Under the pieces are notes generated by a model. The model was not told the origin of the DNA, made no database searches, and saw only the letters and a program-made list of their open reading frames with translations. DNA of 64,000 bases from Apricaphanius iberus (taxonomy: Eukaryota; Chordata; Actinopteri; Cyprinodontiformes; Aphaniidae), in assembly GCA_028564705.1 (NCBI GenBank), contig JAPXFQ010000489.1:1-64000 (forward strand), written 5' to 3'. Each line of letters opens with the position of its first letter. Positions within the stretch are counted from its first letter, which is position 1. A program made the position numbers and the translations under genes. Below are positions 48,799-61,243 of the stretch, piece after piece.

Positions 48799-49269
48799 AG
48801 GAGCAGGGGGCTGAATTTCTAAAATAAATTATATTCATGTTCAGTTTTGTAATTGTATTGGGTAATGAAGCGTTTAAACTAAGTAAAATGTGCCCACCCA
48901 TGTGTAATCCCATTAATTTGAACAGTCTGTATGCTGCAAAATGGTCTGCGATTCGGTGGCCGATTTTCCCGCGCTTATATGCCGATGTAACGTCAATCTA
49001 CAATTCTTGCGTGTTCTCGATTTAACAGGAAGAAGGAAAAGAAAGAACCCGGACTTCAAACACGGTCGATTAAACACTATTACTTACTTCGTCGCTAGAC
49101 ATGTTGGTTGTTGTCGTACAGCTGGCGATGTGCGCAATGTGCGGTGGCCTGAAAGTATGCTATTTCACTGATTTACTTTTTGTGCTTGCTGCCGCGATGG
49201 ATGCAATTATTCGCAATGCCGGCCGCGGCAGTCACAAGTTTAATTTCTTCAATCCGGCCCCCTGCTCCT
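48799..49269. mobile_element. TTAA-flanked MITE with 13-bp perfect inverted ends
   Basis: The left end AGGAGCAGGGGGC (48799-48811) and right end GCCCCCTGCTCCT (49257-49269) are perfect inverted repeats, with weaker pairing beyond. TTAA stands immediately outside both ends (48795-48798 and 49270-49273), the target duplication typical of piggyBac-type elements. The 471-base interior has no transposase frame, so this is a non-autonomous element. PIF/Harbinger with a 3-base TTA/TAA target cannot be excluded. Confidence 0.75.
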
Positions 49270-49273
49270 TTAA

Positions 49274-52200
49274 AGTTTCCCAGTTTTCTTCGTGGTCGAG
49301 GGGGAAGCTCGATGGCCGTTAGCTGACAGGCTAAAAAAGGGGGTTGCCAAGCTAATTAGCGGGCTGGTAGCACCGGGAACGTCTGGCCTCGGCTACTTGA
49401 CGGCTGGCTGCTGGACATGCCGGTGGGCCTTCTTCCGATTTGACTAGGCAGTAATCAGCTCCAGCTTTCTTTCACTGGAAACAGTACCTTTTTGGCAGCT
49501 TTCCAGCACTCCAATTCTTTTTGGCTCTGGCACGAAGGGATGCTGTCTCCTGCCGGTTCAGGCATGCAGTTCAGGCTCCTGTCTCTCTCACGACCACAGG
49601 CAGATAGAATGCAGATTAGCGCCACCTGATGGCTGTGTGTGACCCAACAGTTGTTAACGGTGGAAATGACCCTAATCATGTAACTACTGTTTTGGTCACC
49701 TGCCTCAAGGTGCGCATTTCTGTGAAACTTCTCAGGTATACAATTCAAGACTGCTTTACATGTGTTGGAAAGTGGGAACCTGAGGCCACCTCCTCTGTTC
49801 AAGATTGATTTCACATACAAGGGTTCTTTCACTCATCTTCCCTATCTAAAATCTATACAATATTGTCTTCAAAAGATTGACCTTTGTTCTTTAGATGTAG
49901 AAGGACAGCTTCGTGTTCGCATGATGAATGTGCACTTGTGTTGGGCGACGCTTTTGTGTAGTTGCCGTTTATTTTCCTGAATCTATAGCTCGGAACATTC
50001 CTCACTGTACTGGACTGCACATACCAGGCCACTGAGCTTGTGCTTGGTTGTTTTGTCCTTGGGATAAACCGGTCTTTGCCTGAGAGTTTTACCAGGTTTC
50101 AAATGCTCTGGGATGTTATGTTTAGAAAACATCCTTCTTAGTTTCTCAGAAACTCCAGTCATACATGGAATAGGCTGGAGTTTAAGAAACTAAAATCTAT
50201 GTGAAACATCTGAAACCAACCTTGAACAGAGGTCTCCCAAGCTTCCTACTGAGAGTACTTACCACATATTTAATTTCTGGATTCATGTTTTAAAATAATG
50301 AGTTTATTTTTATTCTGAGGGGCAGTCAAAGTATCCCTTCACTATCTCTGATGATGAGTTACTTTTATCCATTTCAGAGCTAACGCTTACTTGATTAAAA
50401 CAGTGTATGGCTGAAGTTACCTAATGTGAAAATCCCGAAAAAAGAAATATTCAACTTGGAAAGTGTAGACAGTTTTTATAAATTTAATATATCAATATAT
50501 AGTGATTTATCAACAGCTTGATTTCATAGAAACGTGAGTGAGACCATTTTGGCATAAAGTACAGAGATTCCATGTAAGTACAGAAGTTGCTAAAGATTTT
50601 AATCACCCACCCAAAGGTCCCCCCCTTCCAAAATGCCCCCCAAAACCCACCCAAACCGTTATTCCACTCCTGGAACAGACACACAACACAGAAAAAAGAA
50701 AGAGTGAAAGTATACAGGAGCACAAAACAAGGCACCAATAAATTAAAATAACCTTCTTCTCATAAAAACAAAAACGAAACACATACCACCAAATTAAATG
50801 ACAAAGAATTAAATCCTACAGTCTGCTGCTAAATGCTAAAACAAAACAAATGGAACCAACAGGAGAAACAGTAAAAACACTTTGGCAGATTATTAATTTT
50901 TAGTTACAATCAGATATTAAAGAAACCCAGTGCTCATGTGTACAAATAAACTTATATATAGTCTACACTCCTTTTTAACCCCAAAAGTTTATGTACACCG
51001 TTTTTACAGATACATTTAAAACATTATCAAAAAGGGTTTTTTTTTTTTTTGCTTTATGAAAAGGTATTATTTACACTTCATGATTCAAAACCATTGGTCT
51101 GTAACTGCCAGACCCCAGCACCACCCACGACCCCTTTATTTTTCTCCCCCTCTACTAAGAATGTAACCTCTTTACACAGTGCAGAAGGCTTCTTGAAGAG
51201 TTTTGTGCAACAAACAGCGTTTAAAAAAATGCCTGTCGTGTGGAATGGACGCTGAATTTTCTTTTAGATTTCATTGCAGGTAATGACACATTCCAGAGAC
51301 GATACATCTTGGCGGTTCTTACAAAAGCTGGACAATTTATTTTACCACATAGACTGTCCAGACAACCATGTGTCTACAATGTTGTAGATCAAAAACTAAA
51401 CAGATACCACAAACTTATTTCCGACAAACCTTCATTTAATACTGGCTAGTAGAAAAACACAGTCAACAGGATGCTTCCCTTCAAGTAATCAAACATCAAG
51501 TAGGTAAAATATTGATAACTGACAAATGTCAAGGATTCACAGTCCGGAATAACCCCACATAATAAAAAGAGGAAGCAGTGGATTAAGGAAAAAAGTCAAC
51601 AACAGGGTCAATGAGAGCAAAATGCCAGCCAAGTGTAGCGAGTTCCCTTCCACAGTTCTAAATTGTAGCTGGAGGCGGGGGCTTTTTCTTCTTCTGGCTG
51701 ATTGTTTGCCGGTCTGCAGTTCATAATCGGGAAAGGAGTGTTGTTTTCAGCTCTGAGGCATTTCCAAGTTATTTGTGGGGTTCTGGGTTATTTCTTCCAG
51801 TGCTTTTAATCTTCCAGTGTATTCTGTTAACAAAAAGACTGAGAGCCCTTGTAGGAGAAAATTTGTCTGCGATGAAGATGGGTGGAGCAATGCTATCTTT
51901 TTCATTGCTGAAAGCTGTAATCCACTAGTATGATAAAGAAAAGGAAGATTGTTGCCATTGAGATGTAATAGAGAATGAAGAGGTGAAGAAGAGGAGCGAT
52001 ATTAAAAAGCACTCAGAAAATCAAGTTTAGGATAGAAGGAGAAGCCAAGATAGCTGTCAACTCTGTGGCACAATTTTAAAATTAGTCATCAGGACAGTTA
52101 GTAGTTAGTGTGATGAGAACAGCATGCATAATTAATAAACCACTTGAGGTTATAGGTCAAATTTCAGGTGACCTATTTTCTTTTTTTTTAAAGGAAGGTA

Positions 52201-53499
52201 AATGCACAGGTTGTTAAAATAAATTACTTTTACTTTAAATTAAAAGTTAAATATTAATATTAGTAGTTTTCTTCTAAGAGGTTATATATAATATTTATTC
52301 TAAATGGTGAAAACCTGGCTTTTATTCTTGGATACCCTGTCACCTAGAAACCATCTTGAGCAGCATATAGAAATTTGCTATGCTCCCTGCCTTTACAATA
52401 AAAATGGCATTTCTATGAGTCAAGATAGAATTGTCTACGAAGTAAAACAAAACGTTCTTCTGACATGAATACAAATCATCAAAACCCATTTAGGTTGCAC
52501 GAAAAGGTGCTGGCTCTGTACATTTCAAGTTTTCTTAATGCAGCTGAAAACTGTCTTTGCACTAAAAAGCACAAGGAGTAGTAAAAAAATAAATAAAAAA
52601 CGCAAACCAAACTTAAAGTACCCACACACAACATGATGCCTTCATTACAGTAACTAAATGACCTCTCACAGCACATAAGCACAAGGCAGAAATTATCCTT
52701 ATAACCAAAGCCTGCTGTTTATGGGATGAACACAGTGGGATTATGAATAATGCTGCGATTTGAGCACTGAATTGTCTTAATGGTCCCCATATGAAATGGT
52801 TTCATGTCAAAGGTCATACTTTGCCCCATACGTCCACATTATTGCCAGATAAAATGAACAGCCAAAGCCAGAGTCTGAACTTTCACCATGTCCTTCAGAG
52901 TAGACGGCTCGACTGGAGGTGACCACAAAGTGGACCAGCCAATCTATCTTTTACACTGTAGCAAAAATAACTTTACCACAATGTCACACTCAGGCAGCTA
53001 AATAAATAAGCAATTTATCCTCCTAACTGCAAATTCTCAGCATGGAACTGCATTAGTCCTGAGGCGAACATGGACAGGAAGGACAGAGCTGGGCTGCAGA
53101 GCTGACTCAGCTTGAGGTTCAGTCAACGGAGTCTGAGACCAATTCAGTCTTAGAAATAGGACAGATCCCTGACCTGTGGCATTTGATCTCTTAAACTTAC
53201 CATTCTCTTTTAGCACTGGGAGAATTAGATCATGTATTAATCACAATAACATTATAATCCTATTCCTATCCTCATCATTGTGGCTAGATCTTTGATATGT
53301 AAAACCATAAAATGTATCTCTAGAAGACATTTGTCCATTGGAATGTGTTTGGCATGTTGAAAGCTGCACACTAATAGAGTCTCGAGGTGTTAATTTTGTG
53401 AGAGGGGCTGCTTTCTTGTAAAGCACCTTCTAAGTCACTGTTGGTGATAAACAGGCTTCACTTTGCTTAAGTCTTGGTGGTTCCTAGGCGGTTTAAGAG
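49274..53499. other. Intergenic, no gene seen
   Basis: No supported exon. 49320-49480 is GC-richer than its surroundings. 50600-50680 is rich in C (CCCACCCAAAGGTCCCCCCC). A T-run is at 51036-51050. The right part of this stretch may belong to the lrp8 3' UTR, whose end was not located. Confidence 0.45.
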
Positions 53500-53850
53500 G
53501 CTTGAACCACGAATTTCACTTCACTTAAGGGTGGGATGAGTGAAATTTGGACACAGTTTGATCTTCTGTTCAGGACAATAATCCAAAACATATATCAGAA
53601 GTAGTTTTGAAATGGATATAGCAGACTATCATAATACTTTTGGAATGGCCCCATCAAAGCCCTAATGATGTATATGTGAACAATGTCTAAAAGTCAAATG
53701 TCTAAAAACCAACCAATTTAAATCAACTCTTTAAGTTCTGTCAATGAGAGTGGCCAAAAACTGAAACAGAAGCATGATAATAATTTGGTAGGAATGAGAA
53801 CAATCATTCTGAGGACATAAATGTCAAAATGCCAAAGTACAACACTTCCA
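53500..53850 (+). mobile_element. Tc1-like transposase fragment
   Basis: Plus-strand sequence reads DNNPKHISEVVLKW (second catalytic Asp region), then a frameshift, LEWPHQSPN, then CTAAAAACCAACCAATTTAA and GAGAGTGGCCAAAAACTGAA. All are landmarks of one Tc1-like family's C-terminal half. Dead fragment. Confidence 0.65.
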
Positions 53851-55732
53851 GAATTCAAGGAAATAAATTGACTAAGTTTTAATAAAATAACTCAAACAGT
53901 TCCAGAAAAAAATTAAGTCCCTAAATATTTACCTGAATATCAACGTTTTTCATTAACCATTCAATATATCATTCTGTAAACTGTGAGGCAGCACAGAAGG
54001 ACAATTAGTTTTTGCAGGTTTTTCAATTTAGACTTTGTGAGAAAAAAAGCAATTTTTTTCTCCTGCACATCTGAAGCACAATTTTGTTTTATTTGTTGGC
54101 AATAAGTCTGGAAGACAAATCTTTAATGCTTACTTGGTCAAATGATTGAATGATGTCCAGAATAAGTGAGTTGCTTCTTGTAACAGCTAGTGTGACATTT
54201 CTATAATTATAGCCTATAGTTATTTACAACTAGAACATAAAATGAGCAATTATTACTGTTTTCAGTGGGCATAAACTCCATCTGATTCAATGGGCAGGAA
54301 GAATGTTTGAGGCAAGTCAATGGAAGATCATCTCTTTACGCTGGCTCACACATTTCTTTCTTATCCAACTCTAAAATCAGGGCAGCGTGCAAGACTCAGC
54401 AAGCCTGATATTCTACTGATCTGCACACACCAATCAAGAGTGAGCGCTCGGTGACAACAGCGAGTGATGTCTTTTAAATCTGGGCTGTTTTTTCAGCATC
54501 ATCGCATCCAGTTGCGTTAACAAGAAGGTAGCTGAACCAGAAATAGTACTGGAAGAACCAGTGCTGGGAAGTCACAGAAACTGGGTCAATGAAGTTCAGG
54601 GCTAACTGGTATCGCACATCAGCTTTAAGATAAGTCAATTTAATTAGAGAGAAAATAAATAAATTGTGAGCTGAATTGAAGATAAATACAGAAATTATGA
54701 AATGCATAATATCCAAACATGTTTCTTTTGCTGTACAATTATGCCACTATGAAATTAAATCCCTAAAAGATTGACTGATTTGTTTATGCATAAATGCTTC
54801 TGAGTAGCAGCTCCATCTTCATATCTAAGATGATGACAAGATGTAACATATTAACTTGAATGCACAGAAAAATGTAAGAAATGTATGACCTCTACCCATC
54901 ACAGTTAAACAAGTCAAGCTCCTTATTGACTCTGTGCATACCTCCGATGCAAAGAGAGGATTACCCACAATCCATTGCCCTTTCTGCCCTGCTGCTTTTT
55001 TACTTTGGGGCAAAACCTTCTGGAGGCACAAATCAGCAAGAAAAAACACAGCCTCCACCACTCTTTCACCCCCAAATCACCTCTAAACATCCAGACAACC
55101 ACATCCCTTTTTCCTGTCCCCTTGACTATAAATAGCATCACAGAATGTCAGTAACAAAGAATAGATTACATTTTTCTTTGAAAGTGTATAAAAGGCAGTC
55201 TGAACTTGTAAACTAAAACAACTAAATAATATATAACACCCTTTACTCCTGCTGCACTGTGCAGAGAATACTTGCAAACTGGATCAAGCGATCTCGCCTT
55301 TAAGATTATGGAATGACAAATATTGATTACATATTAAAGACGTATAAATAAATAAAACGGTCAACTTCTGGTGACCGGCCCTAGCCATCTTTTCTGCACG
55401 ATCTTCAAGTGAGGTTAGTGTGAGGGATATTATCAAGCAGCATTTTCACACACTACTACAGTCATAAAGCAGCAGAAGAGAGAAGAGAGGAGTAGAGCAG
55501 AGGCTACTAAACTGACACTAATGAAAGTGGTAGTAGCTAGTAATGGTAGTAAAAAAGAAGAAGAAATGTCCTCCCTGCTACTTAAAAAGGGGGAGGAAAA
55601 ATGAGGACTCCATCTCATTCTCTTCTGCGTTGCACTGTCCTCATTGTAGTGGTGCGGAGACTGTGCTGAGAGAAGGGACAGGAGGGGACTGAAAGGGGAG
55701 GGGGGTTAAGCAGGATGCTCCCCCCTCCCTCA
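53851..55732 (-). other. Probable lrp8 3' UTR region
   Basis: This is the DNA downstream of the lrp8 stop on its strand. No competing coding frame. No poly(A) signal was confidently assigned; AATAAA in lrp8 sense is seen at 52299-52294 and 52326-52321, beyond this stretch. Confidence 0.4.
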
Positions 55733-55771
55733 TCAGGGATAGCCATCATCCTCCAGACTGAGTGCCACGCG
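55733..55771 (-). CDS. lrp8: lrp8 (ApoER2) terminal coding exon
   Basis: On the minus strand the acceptor GTTTGCAG is followed by a 39-base coding end reading RVALSLEDDGYP and TGA (55735-55733). This matches the conserved C-terminus of the LDL-receptor-family member LRP8 (RVALSLEDDG-P) and differs from VLDLR (which ends in a VSTDDD-type tail) and LDLR. It joins in phase 0 with the exon at 58917-59107, whose last codon is followed directly by GTGAGT. The short tail exon follows the NPxY-bearing exon directly in mammalian splice forms that lack the proline-rich insert. I found it by reading outward for the expected tail, and it is too short to stand out as an open frame. Confidence 0.9.
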   Translation of the reverse strand, partial: RVALSLEDDGYP

Positions 55772-56544
55772 CTGCAAACAGCAGATAAATAAAAAGATGG
55801 TTACTACAGCAGGCTGAAGGAGTAGACAAACAGAGCGACACAATAAAGTCTACAAGGTAACCAAAAGAGAAATGCAACCTTTATCTTTCTTCTGGCCCTA
55901 CTCCTCAGAATTGTCCCTCCACTCCATGACCTTCCCCAATTGTCTTTTCTCCAAATCCCCCCCTCCACCTTGGTGTGCTTCCACTTTCCCTCCTTCCCTG
56001 GCTGCTCGTACAGAACACAAGGAACGCAGAGTTCCTGCTCATGGCTAAAATATCTGGCCCATATTTTACCAGAAACATATCTGACCTGCCTCTGACACGA
56101 GAGGCAAGAGAAGTTAAGGAGAGACAAAGAGAAAGAGATCAAATGTAAATGAAATAAATAAATCAATCAATTACAATGGAGATTTTTGCAGACATAATAA
56201 AAAAAACAGTGAGGAAGAGCAAAACAGTCGCGTCTCCTCCTCTTCACTGAGCAGTGCTCTTCTTTTGTCCTTGAATCTTAATTGTGCACCTGTTTTATGT
56301 CTGTATGTGTGCTTCTAACATGTCATCATGCCAGGGATACCCACAATTCTTTTTTTTTCTCCACTACAGAGCACCACAAAGAAGTCAGTGTTACCATGCC
56401 AACCGATCAAAGCATACCAGTTCCTTCCCCCTCAATAATTTTGTTTAGGCCGCCCTTAACTTCCGTCTCCCTATCAACTTAAACATCCTGGGTGTCCTCA
56501 TAATGTGTTTTTTACTCCTGCATTTCTATGCATTATCCTACAGG
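55772..56544. other. lrp8 intron, no further exon seen
   Basis: Part of the 3.1-kb last intron. No proline-rich exon corresponding to the mammalian 59-residue cytoplasmic insert was recognised here. Confidence 0.5.
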
Positions 56545-56935
56545 TGCATCTTAGGAAATTAGAATATTTTTGAGGAGTTGTTTAATTGAATTCGAAGTTA
56601 GTCTCATGTAGATTCATTAAATACACACCTACATGTGAGATTTTTTCAGTGTCTTTGTTAGTTAATTTTTATGACAGTCATGCAGATTATTAAAACCCCC
56701 AGATTCTGCTTCACCAAACATTAGAATATAACATACGAATTTGTGTTCCCATATATGCACTCCATAAGTAACTGGGAATATCTTTGCATAAATTACTGCA
56801 TCAATGCGGTGTGGCATGGAGATGTTCAGGAAGCCCAGGTTAGCTTTGATATTTGCTTTCAGATAATTTGAATTGTTGGTGCTGATGTTTCTCTTCTTTC
56901 TGTTGAGAATACTCTATAGATTCACTCATGGGTTT
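56545..56935 (-). mobile_element. Tc1-like transposon fragment in lrp8 intron
   Basis: Starts CAGGTGCATCTTAGGAAATT, the terminal repeat of the same family as 25160-26130, and contains ACTGCATCAATGCGGTGTGG and AAGCCCAGGTTAGCTTTGAT, inverted pieces of its transposase gene. Terminal repeat and coding pieces are brought together by internal deletion. Confidence 0.65.
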
Positions 56936-58916
56936 AAGTAAAATATACACTTATATCAAGGTCATTAAAGCAGGTATTGGTACTTTTGGCAGTTGGTAAG
57001 GTAAATAGTCTTGCTGGCAAATTAAATAAGCATTAAGCTCGTCAGCATGTAGTCTCTAACATTAGATGGCTGCTGTCACTTTAGATTTGATAAAACACCA
57101 TGGACCAACACCTGCAGATGACATTACTCCCTAATTAACTACGGACTGCAGGAATATCATACAGGACCTCAGTCACTTTGGATTCTGCGTCTCACTACTA
57201 TTCCTACAGATTCTAAGACCAAGATTTTTTTACATGAAATACAATCAAGAAACGTTGAGAGCAAAACTGAGCACGAGTGTAGTCCTTGGCCAAAATAAGA
57301 TGCTTCTAACTTCACACACGCAACTGGACAGGGATAGCCCATGTCCTGGCTACAGCTGTGTGATGTTGCTCCTGAAGAACCGTTTACTCAGTTATATTAA
57401 GCCTTGTGGAACTCTCCTAAGCTACTCAATAAGGACTGCTTTAAAACCTTCTCAAGACTGTAGTTATCCTTGTGGACTGTGAACTTTTATTTCTACCTAA
57501 TTTTTTATTTCAGTAAATGTTTGAAGAAATAACTTGCATACACCACTCTCCACAGTCATAGCATTAATCTTTAGCGATAATCTGTTGTATCTTACTATCC
57601 TTATGGAGGCTATCAATGAAAGTCAACTGGTCAAGTCAGACATCCATTTCGTAAGCATGGGCCGTTTTAACACCTGATTTTCCGCTAAGCTTAGTTTGAT
57701 TGGGGAACAAAATTACAACATTGTTGATTTCAAACAAAAAAAAAAACATGTTTCCTTTTCTCCCCCTCTTGGTACAGTGGGAATACTTCCTGTTCCATGA
57801 AACGCAAACAAACATGAAACAGTATCAGATTTTAGTGGTTTTAGGATTGTTGTTGTCGTCTTTGGCCTATGTACCAGACAAATGTGTTGCTGTAATACAC
57901 TCAGCAGTAGCAGAGAATGAGGCAGAGCTGTTGTTGCACAGGTATTTTAGTTTTATTTACCCAGAATGCCCTGCGCTATAGTCCACTTCATGCTTTTGGA
58001 GCGTCCCCAGGTATGTTTGCATTTAGAAATGCAATCAAAACATACCAGAATTCACAGCAATTAAGCTGAGACCAAGATCTTTAGAGTTTGCTTTTTGATT
58101 TGCATCAGAGTTCAATTGTGCATTCAAGCTTCCTTCTATGAACTGCACTTTTTGGGAGGTGGGAAAGCAAAAATAAATTGTGTTTTAGTCTATCTTTTGT
58201 ATTAAACTGAAGCTTCCTTCATATGCTTTGAGTATTATTTTTACAGTCACTATATATAAGACAAGCACTGTTGAAAAAGCCTTGAGGTCCTTTGTCTAGC
58301 TTTCAAGAAATCTGCAAGGCTACTGTACATTATCCGCACAATAATGTCCAAACAGGAATAATGTTTAGCATGATGAAAACGGACTGCTTAAGCTTTGGTA
58401 TCCCACGGTTTGGATAATGCATTTTTGTTGTCGTCATTGATTGAAATTGTTTGCTTTATAATGTGCCCAGCGTCTAGTTGATCAGCAAAACTAAAGAAAA
58501 CAAAAGAAATCTCCTACTGTGAAAAGATGTGTTTTGACAGGAAACACTATGATAACTAAGTGCATCGACCACAAAGCAAAAACAAATGGAATGAGACATG
58601 TTATTGGGATTGTTGTGTATTTGTTGCTTAATGTGAAGGACAATGCCTGATAAATGGCTTAGGTTTGTTTAATTGGTGCTCTCAGTGACTTAAAAATGAT
58701 TTGTAAACATCTGGAAGTTTCCCCGTGCGAGCCTGCTCTCACTTCCCGCTAGGGAAACCTTGTGCATCCTCCCAACGTTAAAAAATTTCAAAAGACGGTT
58801 TGCCTTCATTTGCCACTGGAAAGCATTGGTGCACCCGAATACCAGTGAGAGTTGCTGTCTGTGACGCCGGCCCCTAGTGGAAGCGCTATGAACGGCTGGC
58901 TGTGGCTGCCACTCAC
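56936..58916. other. lrp8 intron, no further exon seen
   Basis: AT-rich intron. A plus-strand 93-residue frame (57700-57981) has no known domain. ACCCAGAATGCCCTGCGCTA at 57961-57980 resembles one end of a common teleost MITE, but the other end was not found. Confidence 0.45.
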
Positions 58917-59107
58917 TGGCGGATAGACGTGGCCAATGGAGTCGCTGTGCCGGCCGATGTGGATCTCGTCGTCGTCGTCCTCCGTGGTCTTGCGGTACAC
59001 AGGGTTGTCGAAGTTCATGCTCTTGGTGTTCTTGCGTCGCCAGTTGCGCCATACCAGGTAGCCGCCGGTGCAGAACAATCCGATGACCACTGTGGCAAGG
59101 ATAGGGA
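58917..59107 (-). CDS. lrp8: lrp8 (ApoER2) transmembrane and NPxY tail exon
   Basis: The minus-strand acceptor ACATGCAG leads into an exon of 191 bases. It reads (x)[19 protein letters not shown], a membrane span of about 20 residues, then [40 protein letters not shown] and VYPP, and ends at a strong GTGAGT donor. NFDNPVY is the NPxY motif that binds Dab1 and endocytic adaptors; the KTTE-acidic-HIGR run is typical of LRP8. LRP8 is a single-pass receptor for reelin and ApoE. An open frame runs on past the donor to 58806, but the strong splice site and the match to the terminal exon show it should stop here. Ligand-binding, EGF and propeller exons must lie to the right of the window. Confidence 0.93.
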
Positions 59108-59859
59108 CTGCATGTGTTTAACACACACACAACAACAACACACGGCGGGAGCGTTAACACAGCCCAGGGGACACGGAGCGGCACTTTAAGCACTAACACA
59201 AACACAGCTTGCATCTTTTCTTTTATCAGCTGAAGGCTCACCGTTTTTTTATAAATGGGGAACAAGTGATACCAATACAAAGCATCCATTCTTCTTTTTT
59301 GTCTTTATTGAAACGCATTTAATGCTACATGAGTATTCCTTTGTCATGCAATAAAACAAGAGTTGTTGTAAAAACTGGGAAAATACTGAAAGGAATTAAT
59401 ATTTCATAAAGAAAATGCTCCAATAGAAAACAAAACGGACGTTTCAATCACCAAAGTAATAAAATTTCAAAATCTGTTAAAATAAACAAAACAATGAGCC
59501 TTCATACTCATTCAACTATAGTACAGTGCAAACATTTTTAAAACCATCCCCAATTTCTTTATAATTTGCCTCCAGAGAGCCTCTGTATGCTTTTTCATAT
59601 ATTTCCTGTCCAATTTTGACCAAGGCAGGACCTTATGCTGTGTTTGTTTGAAAATGGACTAATGGGGGACTAAAGAGTGCAAACATATAAATATAACTAG
59701 AACATAATAAAAACATAACTATCTATATCAGTAAGTAAATAAAAAGCATTGGAGACTTGATAGAACATGTGCTATTAATTATTGTTCAGTTGATAATTTA
59801 AGATTTTCTGCTTCCTGGTGTTTGAAAATCACCATGGGCAACATCTGGTAAAGCACTGC
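59108..59859. other. lrp8 upstream intron, no exon seen
   Basis: No exon recognised between the membrane exon and the next Tc1-like copy. Confidence 0.5.
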
Positions 59860-60950
59860 AGTGCCTTGCCAATGTATTCAAACCCATTTAACTTTTGCAT
59901 CACATTTTTTTGATATTACAACCAAAAGCTTCAGTTCAGTTCGTCTCAGTGCATTTTATGTTTCAAACAGGCACAGAGTTGTACCTTTTTTGTGAATTAG
60001 AAGGAAAAGGTCACCAAAATGTAAACCCACCAGGAGTTTATTTGTATGTGACCAGCTTTTACACTGCTGCTGAAACAAAGCACTGCTTTATTTTTCACAG
60101 TGGAGATGTATTGCTAGTTTGTTTTTTTTGTTTTTTTACCACACAATGAACGTTGCAAGTCAATGTTCAATTTTAGTCTGATCTGACCAAAGCACCTTCT
60201 TCTTTGCTCTTTCCCCTACATGACCTTGGCAAGCAATCCTTATTTCTTTGGGTGTTTTCTAGCCACTATGCTATAAAAAGGTCAGATTTGAGGAGTGTAC
60301 TGTAGGACTAATAGCTGTTCTGCTGACAGACTGTCAAACCTGAGCAGGGGATTTCTGTAGCCCCTCCAGAGGGCATCTTGGGCGCCTCTCTGATTAATGA
60401 TGCCAGCCCATCATTTAGGTTGATGGATAGTTCTTGACTGATTTGCAACAGGTTGTACAAAGAAAGGAAGATACTTTCATGGCAATATCAATAGTTCTAG
60501 TTCCCAAAGCTTGGAGTATTATTTTATTCCCTCTAGCACTCTACTTAAAGCTTCTCCGCAACTGTAACTGCAGTTGTGTTATTACAGAGTTTACATTTCA
60601 CAAAGATGGAGTCACTTTAATGACTTTTGTTGTAAAGTGCCTTGAGATTACATTTGTTGTGAATTAGCGCTATATAAATAAAAGTGAATTGAATTGAAAT
60701 TGAATAAAAAAATAAGTGACATCTGAATTTGTTCCTCTGGATTTTATCTATTGGTATCGGATTAAAGGGGACTGAATACAAATGCATGCCCCACTTTTTG
60801 AATTTCGAGTTAAAGAGTTTCGTTCACTTCACCATTATGCACTTCTTTGCTTCTAATAAATAAAACCCAAACAAAATGCACTGCATTTGTGGTTGTACCG
60901 TCCAAAATGTGCAAAAGTTGAAGAGGTGTAAAATATTTGGCCTCAGACAA
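59860..60950 (-). mobile_element. Tc1-like transposon interrupted by a LINE tail
   Basis: The ends CAGTGCCTTGCCAATGTATT (left) and, inverted, AAGTTGAAGAGGTGTAAAAT (right) and a middle with TCTGATCTGACCAAAGCACC and GCCTCTCTGATTAATGATGC match the same family as 14575-15665. Orientation of the transposase is minus. About 60550-60712 is foreign: a LINE/SINE tail. The whole lies in the lrp8 upstream intron. The order of events is Tc1-like insertion first, then the tail. Confidence 0.7.
60620..60712 (+). repeat. LINE/SINE 3' tail inside Tc1-like copy
   Basis: GTAAAGTGCCTTGAGATTAC and GAATTAGCGCTATATAAATA followed by an imperfect (AATTG)n run. This tail is the plus form of the element at 44948-45180. 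Confidence 0.7.
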
Positions 60951-61243
60951 TGTGTAAGAAAATAGTGGTGAGTTTTTGTTTTTATACATCTTTTATGTGT
61001 GATTAATGATAAACTGACTAACAAACAAAATACATGTTTCTGATAGGTTGCAAAACCAGAAAATGAGTGAAACAAAGCAAATGGCAAAAGAAAACACTGG
61101 AAACAACTTTACGAGCAAGGATCAGGAGAACTTTAAAGGTAAATGATAAAGAAATAAGCTCTGGAATCAGTCTGTGTGCTCCTCCTCATCTCCCAGAATA
61201 ATCAAATACATATGCACAAATAATCAACATGCACAATTTACCT

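Noticed and set aside
49101..49322. 73-codon plus frame.
   Set aside because: Lies mainly inside the TTAA-flanked MITE and crosses its right end, so it is not a host gene.
57700..57981. 93-codon plus frame in the lrp8 intron.
   Set aside because: No domain; opposite strand to lrp8; its end overlaps a MITE-like word.
58806..58916. Continuation of the lrp8 frame beyond the NPxY exon (VSGSHSQPF... to a stop).
   Set aside because: A GTGAGT donor at 58916-58911 and a perfectly phased conserved terminal exon at 55771-55733 show this is intron.
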